Below are positions 9,801 to 16,358 of a DNA stretch of 64,000 bases, piece by piece. The position numbers and the translations under genes were made by a program. The DNA is from Acidobacteriota bacterium (GTDB lineage Bacteria > Acidobacteriota > Vicinamibacteria > Vicinamibacterales > JAKQTR01), in contig JAPKZO010000040.1 in assembly GCA_026393755.1 (NCBI GenBank), positions 103,311-167,310 of the forward strand, given 5' to 3'. The stretch's first letter is position 1; every line of letters begins with the position of its first letter. The notes under the pieces were generated by a model. The model saw only the letters and a program-made list of their open reading frames with translations. It had not been told where the DNA came from and did no database searches.

Positions 9801-10035
9801 GCTGCACGCCCGAAATCACGCCAACCGCCTCTTCGACGGGCCTGCTGACCAGGCTCTCGACTTCGGACGGCGCCGCCCCGGGGTACTTGGTTTCGATGGT
9901 CAGTGTCGGATAGGAAATCTCCGGCAGCAGGTTGACCGGCAGCCGCGAAAACGACACCACGCCGAAGATGGCGACCGCCACGACGAGCATGCCGACGGCA
10001 ACCGGACGACGGACGGAGAGAGTCACGAGGCTCAT
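6853..10035 (-). CDS. RND efflux permease, HAE type (first of two)
   Basis: 1060 residues with the RND architecture: N-terminal helix after MSLVTLSVRRPV, two large periplasmic loops and two blocks of membrane helices. Diagnostic residues are the Asp pair in LLVDDSIVVLE (about 396-397) and the lysine in GIVVKNAIVLIDH (about 959). It is clearly paralogous to the gene that follows it, but the two are not near-identical. It lies between the adaptor gene (56-bp gap upstream) and the second permease (4-bp gap downstream). This one-adaptor, two-permease order resembles MdtABC of enterobacteria, where the two permeases form a mixed trimer; whether that happens here is inference. No outer-membrane channel gene is visible nearby, so a TolC-like partner must be encoded elsewhere. 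Confidence 0.92.
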   Translation of the reverse strand: MSLVTLSVRRPVAVGMLVVAVAIFGVVSFSRLPVNLLPEISYPTLTIETKYPGAAPSEVESLVSRPVEEAVGVISGVQRLTSRSRSGLSQVTLEFAWKTNMDLATLDAREKLDLVTLPRDAQKPAILRFDPSSDPILRLGVSGTGDLAMVRRIAEDQVKKDLESIDGLASVKVEGGLERQIEVRVDESRLSSFGLTVQDVMAALARNNVNLAGGSIYEHEARYLVRTLNEFQTVEDVAKTIVREVGGRQVVMHDVADVAWGHKDREVIARINGQESVSLNIYKEGDANTVAVARAVKARLARIQKTLPAGMTLATIFDQSTFIEGAISEVVNNGWQGGLLAILVIFFFLREARSTAVIALSIPISVVATFIIMHQMGLSLNIMSLGGLALGIGLLVDDSIVVLEVIARHREAGKSVLQAAIDGTGEVQGAVVASTLTTVAVFLPIVFVEGVGGQLFKDQALTVSISILASLVISLTLIPMLTARFGAAVPLEPAAVPAGRLAKSRQFLFYTIPILLVRGARRLASLIFTPVGWIMWPFLKAFERTEAAVYRVYPRLIAGALRHPWSVLGTAALLFALSMAGVSRLGVELIPPMSQGEFSFEVKLPEGTPIEATDRVLADLARRAKQVAGVANVFSTAGGGLGGADQGSRAENVGELLVLMRNRSDKIGEEAGIEQIRNTLERFPDSTSTFSRPSFFTFKTPVELELYGDDYENLRRVAGQTVVRLQGIPGLADVTSSSEAGSPEVRIRFKPDQLARLELTPESVSQTLRTKVKGEVATRISEGDREIDVLVRASDASRDEVTDVVGMIVQRRDGVAIPLRAVASTELATGPSEIRRVGQRRAVIISGNLQGRDLGGVTADIERTVAASNLPGWVSAKMGGQNLEIGTSFRSLYLAIGLAVFLVYFVMAAQFESLLHPLIIMFSIPMGAVGVVAALVATGHRVSVIVLIGVVMLAGIVVKNAIVLIDHVNQRRRGGLSTHDALIEAGRVRLRPILMTTATAILGLIPMALGLGEGAEIRAPMAVTVIGGLAVSTVLTLIVIPTMYFVLDRRTIAPAAAGKE

Positions 10036-10090
10036 GGCAGACCCCGGGTGGAGACTCAGGCGTTATTGGTGAAGGCGACGGGGCCGCGCC

Positions 10091-11197
10091 TTACAGGCCG
10101 GCCTTCTGCACGTCGACGCGGGCGCCGTCTTTGAGGCTGCCCTGGCCGGCGATGATCACGGACTCACGGCCGGAGAGCCCGGCGGCCACTTCGATGCGGC
10201 CATCGCTGGGAAATCCAAGCGTCACCTTGCAGCGCCTGGCGCGCGAACCCTCGACCACGAACAGGTAGTCGGCCGAGTCCTCGCGGACCACGGCGCCCTT
10301 CGGCACGAGCAACGCATTCGCGTGGGTGTCGGTGACGATCCGAACCGTCGTGAACGATCCCGGTCTCGCCGCCGGCGTCAGCGACAGGGCTTCGACTGTC
10401 ACTTTGATTGTGCCCGTGCTGGTATCGACGACCGGGCTAATCTTGGTCACACGCCCGGGGAGACGCTGGCCGCCTGCCGCATCCAGGACCAACTCTGCTG
10501 ACTGGCCGAGACGGAGGCCCGCCACATCTTTTTCCGGCAGGAACACCCGAGCGACGAGCGGGGACATGTTGGCGACGGTGAACAGCTTCTCGCCGGGCTT
10601 GATGTGCCGGCCCTGCACGACGGCGCGATCCACGATGCGTCCGGCGAACGGCGCGAGAATCCTCGTGTAGCTGATCGACAGCGCCGCACTGTCGACGTCG
10701 GCCTGGGCGAGGTCGTTCGTGCTGCGCAAGCGCTCGAAGTCCTGCTGGCTGATCAGCTGATCCTGATGCGACCGCTGGGCCCTCTCGTACTCACGCTTCG
10801 AGGCCTCGGCCTTGAGGCGTGCCTGCTGGAGCGCGATCTTCTTGTCGGCATCGTCGATCTCTGCCAGCACCTGCCCCTTGGCGACGTTCGCGCCTTCGTC
10901 GACGAGCATCCGCACGACCAGACCGTCGGTCTTCGCCAGCACGTCGGCCTGCTGTTCGCTCTCGAGTGTCGATGACGCGCTCAGCGCGGCCGACACCGTG
11001 CCGCGTCGCGGCGCCTCGACCTGCACGGGCACAGCGACTTCCTGCCTGGCCGGCGCCGTGGCCGCTGCCGGAGTCTGGCCGTTGGCGGCTACCTTGCCGA
11101 CGAGCATGAAGCCGCCGACCACGCCAATGATGACGACGACCAGGACGCCTCCGCCCAGTACATACCGTCTCACTCGCCGTTTGGTTTCGATCGTCAT
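10091..11197 (-). CDS. RND periplasmic adaptor (membrane fusion protein)
   Basis: 368 residues from the preferred start. A hydrophobic N-terminal anchor (about 11-35) tethers it to the inner membrane. A split biotinyl-lipoyl domain (DGLVVRMLVDEGANVAKGQV and, later, PFAGRIVDRAVVQGRHIKPG) flanks an alpha-hairpin, followed by beta-barrel and membrane-proximal domains. It should bridge the two RND permeases encoded downstream to an outer-membrane channel. I chose the ATG at 11197 because GGAAGGA precedes it at good spacing. An ATG 12 codons upstream (11233) has no such site. It is the first gene of the efflux operon. No regulator gene is adjacent, so control of the operon is not evident apart from a small palindrome at 11292-11303. 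Confidence 0.92.
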   Translation of the reverse strand: MTIETKRRVRRYVLGGGVLVVVIIGVVGGFMLVGKVAANGQTPAAATAPARQEVAVPVQVEAPRRGTVSAALSASSTLESEQQADVLAKTDGLVVRMLVDEGANVAKGQVLAEIDDADKKIALQQARLKAEASKREYERAQRSHQDQLISQQDFERLRSTNDLAQADVDSAALSISYTRILAPFAGRIVDRAVVQGRHIKPGEKLFTVANMSPLVARVFLPEKDVAGLRLGQSAELVLDAAGGQRLPGRVTKISPVVDTSTGTIKVTVEALSLTPAARPGSFTTVRIVTDTHANALLVPKGAVVREDSADYLFVVEGSRARRCKVTLGFPSDGRIEVAAGLSGRESVIIAGQGSLKDGARVDVQKAGL

Positions 11198-11438
11198 GGC
11201 GTGTCCTTCCAGCCGCGAAGCCTTTCGATTCATGAATTCGGCATCAAGTACGGGGTACTACGGCCCAGGGGGAGCGCTGGTTACAGAAGGTGACGGATCC
11301 GTCGGACAGATTGTTCCTTCCCGGACGCGGCAGCCGCGTTGGGGTGGCATCCGGCATCCAGAAAGGTGAACTGGCTGTCCGCCTCCGCGCGAAGCGCTAT
11401 GGCGAGACCTCGACGAAGCTCAAGGAGCGAAGTCGGGG
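11198..11438. other. Upstream region of the efflux operon
   Basis: No gene is supported here. The only structured element I see is the 12-bp perfect palindrome GACGGATCCGTC at 11292-11303, about 95 bp upstream of the adaptor start. It could be an operator for a regulator encoded elsewhere, but a single 12-bp palindrome is weak evidence. I could not identify a convincing sigma-70 promoter. Confidence 0.35.
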
Positions 11439-11458
11439 ATTCCGGCGTACGCCGGAAT
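11439..11458. repeat. Perfect 20-bp palindrome, REP-like
   Basis: ATTCCGGCGTACGCCGGAAT is a perfect 20-bp palindrome. It resembles the short dispersed palindromes (ATTCC-GG-centre-CC-GGAAT type) found in many copies in many bacterial genomes. Only one copy is in this window, so its dispersed nature is inferred from resemblance, not seen. Confidence 0.6.
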
Positions 11459-11469
11459 GACGGATCGAG

Positions 11470-11495
11470 TTGGGGCACGGCATGCCGTGCCCCAA
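11470..11495. repeat. Perfect 26-bp palindrome, REP-like
   Basis: The half-site TTGGGGCACGGCA is followed directly by its exact reverse complement, giving a 26-bp perfect palindrome 11 bp from the previous one. It is downstream of the methyltransferase stop (11555, minus strand) and could act as its terminator, although no T-run follows. It looks like a second dispersed repetitive element. Confidence 0.6.
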
Positions 11496-11554
11496 CCGGC
11501 GCGAGCGCTCGGCGCCCCGTCGGATCCAGGGAACCGCACACCGCGGGCGGGGCG

Positions 11555-12277
11555 TCAGGACGCGTGGACGATGAACCGGCCGGACTGCGGCCGGTTGATC
11601 AGCAGGGCCTTCAGTTGCTTGAGTGGGCGAAGCGAGGGCCGGTGCTTGATGATCTGATGCTGGAAGCCGGCGGATCGCAACATCTGCTGCGCGCATTCGA
11701 TCGTGGGAATGGCGCAGAACTCGTATTTCCCGCCGCCGGCGAGACTGTCTCCGGGAAAGAAGCTGATAAGAGGGTACCGCCCGTGCATCGCCGGAACGAG
11801 CACGTGCGTTTCGCAGACCAGGGTGCCGGCGGTGACGCGGCGCACGCAGTCGAGCACTTCAATCGGCGAGCGGAGATGATAGAGGACGCCCAGCATCAGG
11901 ACCAGATCGAAGCGTCCGACGACGTCCGGATCCAGATCCTCTGCCGCCATCCGCAGGTGCTCGACCTTCGAGTTCAGCGCCGAATGCGCCAGGAGGAAAC
12001 CATCCTTGCCGTGGTGATCCCAGGCGTAGGTGTCGATCGCGAGCACCCGCGCCGCGCCGCGCCGCTCGCATTCGAACGAGAAGAAGCCGTCCCAGGCTCC
12101 GATGTCCAGGACGCTCTTGCCGCGAAGGTCATCGGGCAGCGACAGAAAGCGCACTCGCCGTTTGTAGCGGAAGCGGACATGCCGCTCGGGCCGGGTGATG
12201 ATGCCATGGCCGAGATCGATCGGGTGGCACCACTTGATCGACGCGGCGCGCGCTTTAAGATCTTCCGCCTCGTTCAC
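11555..12277 (-). CDS. DUF1698/CmoB-like SAM-dependent methyltransferase
   Basis: 240 residues. The segment WCHPIDLGHGIITRP (about 16-30) resembles the substrate-side motif of the CmoB/DUF1698 family. It is followed by the SAM-binding motif VLDIGAWDG (56-64), an acidic IDTYAWD strand, and LVLMLGVLYHLRSP, typical of class I methyltransferases. CmoB modifies wobble uridine in tRNA, but many relatives act on small molecules or glycans, so the substrate is open. I chose the GTG at 12277 because a GGAGG site lies about 10 bases upstream. Longer versions of the frame would run back into the preceding gene. It lies 67 bp behind the ArnT-like gene on the same strand, so a role in modifying a lipid or sugar is possible. 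Confidence 0.8.
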   Translation of the reverse strand: MNEAEDLKARAASIKWCHPIDLGHGIITRPERHVRFRYKRRVRFLSLPDDLRGKSVLDIGAWDGFFSFECERRGAARVLAIDTYAWDHHGKDGFLLAHSALNSKVEHLRMAAEDLDPDVVGRFDLVLMLGVLYHLRSPIEVLDCVRRVTAGTLVCETHVLVPAMHGRYPLISFFPGDSLAGGGKYEFCAIPTIECAQQMLRSAGFQHQIIKHRPSLRPLKQLKALLINRPQSGRFIVHAS

Positions 12278-12344
12278 GTGTGATCGTCCTCCGAGACAGA
12301 ACCGTACCACACCTGAGACCTTCGCGATTAGCGCGGAGGCTCCC

Positions 12345-14039
12345 CTACCGGACGTCGCCGCTGGCCACCACGACCAGATTGGGAAGCGGTGCCGTGGTGA
12401 TGATGTCGCGCAGTTGAGCGTCGAAGCGCGGCGAAGAGGCCAGAACAAACGTGGGCGCCCTGAGCAGGGGTTTGATCCGCTCGTACTCCTCCTGCGTCAT
12501 CAGGCAGTACGCGGGAGAGCCGCCCGCAAAGAACTCGGATACCGTCGGCACGTCGAACATCTGGTCGACGTGCCGCTGGAGATAGAACACGACACTCGGT
12601 GTGGCCACGAGGTACGTGCCGATGCGGGAGCCCGGCGCCGCAACCTGCTGGATCGCCCGGGCCAGATGAGCCACGGGCTTATAGCGTTCGAAATCGGGCA
12701 GCGCCCAGAGGACCAGCATCCAATGGCCGACAATCACCGCCGCGCCGATCGCAGCGCACGCGGCCGTGGCGGACCGCCTGGCCAGCGCGACGAGCGCCAC
12801 CACGGAGGCGATCGCCAGCACGACGCCTGTGGCCGTCGCCCCCTCCACGTGGATGCGGGCGCCAGCGCCGCCGGCCACCCACACGATCGCGCACCCCAAC
12901 GCAAGCAGCACGATCCCAATCAGGCCCACGCTCCACGTGGTCACGGCAGTCAGCCGGGGCGACAACCCCTTCCTGAACATTCCGTCCAGCACGCCGCCGA
13001 CCAGCGCCGCGGCCGCCACCACGCAAGGCAGGATGTACAGATCCTGCTGCGCCTTCGAGAGCGAGAAGAACGCGACAATGACGACGATCCACAGGCCCAG
13101 CAGCAGGCGGACGGTCTCCTGCCCGATCGGCAGCGTCACGCCGCCGTCGCCAGGATGATCGGAGCGGGCGCGCCACAGGCGCCTCCAAGGCACAAGGGCG
13201 AAGCCGGCCGGCAGCAGGAGCGACCACGGGAAATAGAGATCCGCGAAGAGGACCGGCAGATAGAACAGCGGCCCTCGGCTCGGCGCGCCGACGCCCTCGG
13301 CGTACCGGGCCAGATTCTCGCGCATCAGAAACGTTGCGATCGCGTCCCACCCATGCTGGGAGTACAGCAGCGCGTAGTACGGGACGACGATCAACGAGAC
13401 CACGGCGACGCCGGTCGGCAGCATCATCCGCGTGATCGTCATCAATCGCCGTGACGTGATCAGGTAAACCAGGAACACCAGTGCCGGCAGGGCAATCGCG
13501 ATGGGGCCCTTCGTGATCACGCCCAGGCCCGTCGCCACGTACATGGCGAGCAGCCACCGGCGCCGTCGCTGCGGCTGCGATTCGGCCAGCACGAAGAACA
13601 GCAGCGTCAGGCCCAGGAACATCGCCGTGTACACGTCGATGATGATGCGCCTGGAAAACAGCAGGAATCGCGGCGTGGCCGCGAGCGTCAGCGCGGCGAC
13701 GAGACCCGCGCTGGTTGAACATGCCAATCGGCCCAGCACGAACGCGGCTGCGAGAATCACGAGCGCGCCGGCCGCGATTGGAACCCGCGCGGCGGTCAAC
13801 GATACGCCGAAGATGCGGTAGGAGGCGGCGACGGCCCAGTACGAAAGCGGCGGCTTGTTGAGCCGCGGCTCGTAGTTGAAGGTGGGATTGACGTAGTCGC
13901 CCGCCTCGATCATCTCGCGGGGCGTCTCGGTGTAGAATGCCTCGTTGGCGTCGATGATCGACGTCGCGCCGAGATTCAGGACGTATGGCAGGATGGCCGC
14001 CGCAATCAGCAGTATCAGCGCCAGGCGCCTCGAACGCAT
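12345..14039 (-). CDS. ArnT/PMT-like membrane glycosyltransferase
   Basis: About 564 residues and highly hydrophobic, with roughly a dozen predicted helices and a soluble C-terminal tail. After the first helix comes IIDANEAFYTETPREM (Asp30, Glu33) and then EPRLNKPPLSYW. These match the catalytic periplasmic loop of GT-C enzymes of the ArnT/PMT type, which use polyprenyl-phosphate sugars as donors. ArnT itself puts aminoarabinose on lipid A; here neither sugar nor acceptor can be read. I start it at ATG 14039. An ATG nine codons upstream is possible, but neither has a clear ribosome-binding site. A TACGAT hexamer ends 6 bases before this ATG, so a leaderless transcript is possible. Confidence 0.82.
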   Translation of the reverse strand: MRSRRLALILLIAAAILPYVLNLGATSIIDANEAFYTETPREMIEAGDYVNPTFNYEPRLNKPPLSYWAVAASYRIFGVSLTAARVPIAAGALVILAAAFVLGRLACSTSAGLVAALTLAATPRFLLFSRRIIIDVYTAMFLGLTLLFFVLAESQPQRRRRWLLAMYVATGLGVITKGPIAIALPALVFLVYLITSRRLMTITRMMLPTGVAVVSLIVVPYYALLYSQHGWDAIATFLMRENLARYAEGVGAPSRGPLFYLPVLFADLYFPWSLLLPAGFALVPWRRLWRARSDHPGDGGVTLPIGQETVRLLLGLWIVVIVAFFSLSKAQQDLYILPCVVAAAALVGGVLDGMFRKGLSPRLTAVTTWSVGLIGIVLLALGCAIVWVAGGAGARIHVEGATATGVVLAIASVVALVALARRSATAACAAIGAAVIVGHWMLVLWALPDFERYKPVAHLARAIQQVAAPGSRIGTYLVATPSVVFYLQRHVDQMFDVPTVSEFFAGGSPAYCLMTQEEYERIKPLLRAPTFVLASSPRFDAQLRDIITTAPLPNLVVVASGDVR

Positions 14040-14045
14040 GGCGTC

Positions 14046-14051
14046 ATCGTA
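14046..14051 (-). promoter_or_regulatory. Possible -10 box for a leaderless ArnT-like gene
   Basis: TACGAT on the minus strand, with 6 bases between it and the ATG at 14039. This spacing would place the transcript start at or next to the start codon. No good -35 box is visible, so it is only suggestive. Confidence 0.3.
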
Positions 14052-14299
14052 CCACCGAAGGGTCACGCGCCAGGCCTCTGGCCGCGCCGCTCGCGCGCAT
14101 CGGCCGAACCGGCACGGGCGCCCCGCCTCAGCCGAGCAAGGGTCTCAGGACATGACGCCGCCCCTTCGATCGGGCGAGCCTGAGCCGCTATTGGTTCCGA
14201 TGACGCATTTCCTACTGGCGTAACTTCTCGGCCCGCTTGCTTGAGTACAGGCTAGGGGAGGGTGTCGTGGCAACAACAACTCAAGGGGATAACGCCACC

Positions 14300-15259
14300 A
14301 TGGTTGATGCTCGTTGTTCGCCCAGCCGGCCGCGTGCAGGCGGCCAGGCCGGCCGGATTGGTGTCCTGGGCGTCGTCTGCCTGGCGCTGGTGCTGCCGGG
14401 TTGTTCGATCAAGAGAATGGCCATTAAGACGGTGGCCGACTCGCTTTCGGAAGGCACGTCGTCGTTTGCGACCGATGACGATCCCGAGTTGATCAAGGAC
14501 GCGCTCCCCTTCGGTCTGAAGACGCTCGAGGGGCTGCTGGCCCAGCTCCCGACGCATCGGCCCCTGCTCCAATCGGTGGCGGCGGGCTTCACGTCGTACT
14601 CGGCGGCCTTCATCCAGCCGGAGATCCGCGGGCTCGAGGACGTCGACCTGGACCGCGCCCGCGAAGTGAAGGTCCGCGCACGCCGCATGTTCATCCGGGC
14701 ACGCGACTACGGCCTCCGTGCGCTCGAGGTCGGCTATCCCAACCTCCGGCAGAAACTGATGCAGGACCCGAAAGCGGCACTCGCGAAGACCGTGAAGAAA
14801 GACGTGCCCGATCTCTACTGGACCGCGGCCGCGTGGGGCTCGGCGATCTCGCTCGGCAAGGACCAGATGGATCTGATCGCCGACGTCCCGATCGTGGACG
14901 CGTTGATCCACCGGGCGCTCGAGCTCGACGAGCGGTGGGACAACGGCTCGCTCACCGAATTCATGATCGCGTTCGAGAGCCGCGGCGACGCCCAGGGCGG
15001 CAGCCTGGAACGTGCGCGCACGTACTTCGGTCGGACGATGGAGTTGGCCCAGGGGAAGCGGATTTCACCCCTCGTCTCGCTGGCCGAGAACGTCTCGATC
15101 ACGAACCAGAATCGCGCCGAGTTCGAGAAGTTGCTGGACGAGGCGCTCGCCTTTGACTCCGACAAGTATCCGGAGACGCGGCTCGTCAACCTGCTGGCGC
15201 AGAAACGGGCCCGCCAGCTCAAGGCGCTGGCCGGGTCGCTCTTCCTGGAGGAGAAGTAA
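14300..15259 (+). CDS. tatT: TRAP-associated lipoprotein TatT
   Basis: 319 residues from ATG 14300. A hydrophobic stretch ends in the lipobox LVLPGC (Cys35), so the mature protein is a lipid-anchored periplasmic protein. The rest is alpha-helical and resembles the TatT family, a helical-repeat protein that in Treponema binds the TRAP substrate-binding protein. The match rests on the general pattern (about 320 residues, GLKTLEGLLAQLPTHRPLL, LYWTAAAWG) and on context: the DctP gene follows after 3 bp. An earlier in-frame start at 14237 would add residues before the signal sequence. The ATG at 14300, with AAGGGG upstream, gives a more normal signal peptide. Confidence 0.82.
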   Translation: MVDARCSPSRPRAGGQAGRIGVLGVVCLALVLPGCSIKRMAIKTVADSLSEGTSSFATDDDPELIKDALPFGLKTLEGLLAQLPTHRPLLQSVAAGFTSYSAAFIQPEIRGLEDVDLDRAREVKVRARRMFIRARDYGLRALEVGYPNLRQKLMQDPKAALAKTVKKDVPDLYWTAAAWGSAISLGKDQMDLIADVPIVDALIHRALELDERWDNGSLTEFMIAFESRGDAQGGSLERARTYFGRTMELAQGKRISPLVSLAENVSITNQNRAEFEKLLDEALAFDSDKYPETRLVNLLAQKRARQLKALAGSLFLEEK

Positions 15260-15262
15260 ATA

Positions 15263-16339
15263 ATGAGACGCACCGCTCTGCTGCTATCCATTTGCGCCGC
15301 CACGCTTGCACTGGCGATTGTCGTTCCGGCGGGCGCGCAGGCTCCGACACAACTCAATATCAAGGTCGGCACGCTCGCGCCCGAAGGCACTCCGTGGTAC
15401 GACGTGATCCAGGAGGTCGGCGCCAATTGGAAGAAGGCCTCCGGCGGCACGATCAGCCTCACGATCTTCGGCGGCGGCGTCCAGGGCGACGAGCCGGCCA
15501 TGGTCAGCAAGATGCGAATCGGCCAGCTTCAGATGGGCGCGTTTACCTCGGTGGGGCTCGAGACGATCACCAAGGAGATGAGCGCGCTGTGGATTCCGCT
15601 CCTCTTCCGGAACTACGACGAGCTCGACTACGTGCGCGGCAAGATCGATGCGCGCCTGGAGAAGGCGCTTGGCGACAAGGGCTTCGTCGTCCTCAACTGG
15701 GGTGACGCGGGATGGGTCAAGTACTTCGCGAAGAAGCCCATTCCGAATCTCAAGGCGCTTCAGGAGCTGAAGCTGTTCACGTGGGCCGGCAACTCCGAGT
15801 CGGAGGAGATGTACAAAGACGCGGGATTCAAGATCGTCCCGCTCGCCGCGACCGACATTCTGATGAATCTGCAGCGCAACATGATCGAGGCGTTTCCGGC
15901 GCCCGCCACCGCGGCACTCGCCAACCAGTGGTTCGGTCTGGCCAAGAACATGATGGATATCAAGTTCGCGCCGATCGTTGGCGCCACCATCATCACGAAG
16001 GCGGCGTGGGACAAGATCGACCCGTCGCTCAGGCCGACGCTCCTCAAGCTTGCGCGAGAGACAGGCACCAAATTCACTCCCAAGATCCGCGGGCTCGAGA
16101 CCGAGGCCATCGACGCGATGGTGAAGCGGGGGTTACAGATCCAGAAGTTGACGCCGCAGGCAGAGCAGGAATGGCAGCAGACGGCCGAGAAGTTCTATCC
16201 GAAGATCCGCGGCACGATCGTCCCCGCCGACCTGTTCGACGAAGTCAAGCGCCTCGTCATGGAGTACCGCGCGCAGAAGAAGCCGGAACCGGCCAAGAAG
16301 CTGGAGCCGGCGAAGACGCTGGAACCCGTGAAGAAGTAG
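15263..16339 (+). CDS. dctP: TRAP transporter substrate-binding protein (DctP family)
   Basis: 358 residues with a signal peptide (about 1-26, ending AGAQA). The mature part begins LNIKVGTLAPEGTPWYD, typical of DctP-family solute receptors, which bind carboxylates or related compounds in the periplasm and hand them to the membrane subunits. A long helix-rich C-terminal half includes AFPAPATAALANQWFGLAKN. The extreme C-terminus is a low-complexity tail of repeated K-x-P/EPAKK units (about 335-358), outside the normal fold. The gene starts 3 bp after tatT, with GGAG upstream, and precedes the fused membrane subunits. The TatT partner suggests a substrate handed over between lipoprotein and receptor, possibly a hydrophobic one; that is inference from Treponema work. 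Confidence 0.9.
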   Translation: MRRTALLLSICAATLALAIVVPAGAQAPTQLNIKVGTLAPEGTPWYDVIQEVGANWKKASGGTISLTIFGGGVQGDEPAMVSKMRIGQLQMGAFTSVGLETITKEMSALWIPLLFRNYDELDYVRGKIDARLEKALGDKGFVVLNWGDAGWVKYFAKKPIPNLKALQELKLFTWAGNSESEEMYKDAGFKIVPLAATDILMNLQRNMIEAFPAPATAALANQWFGLAKNMMDIKFAPIVGATIITKAAWDKIDPSLRPTLLKLARETGTKFTPKIRGLETEAIDAMVKRGLQIQKLTPQAEQEWQQTAEKFYPKIRGTIVPADLFDEVKRLVMEYRAQKKPEPAKKLEPAKTLEPVKK

Positions 16340-16358
16340 GCGACCAGAGGAGCGACCT

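Noticed and set aside
4035-10134. Long plus-strand open frames opposite the two RND genes (4035-5726, 6391-8133, 8347-10134)
   Set aside because: All mirror the third-position GC bias of the RND genes and lack start signals or domains; the RND genes themselves are unambiguous.
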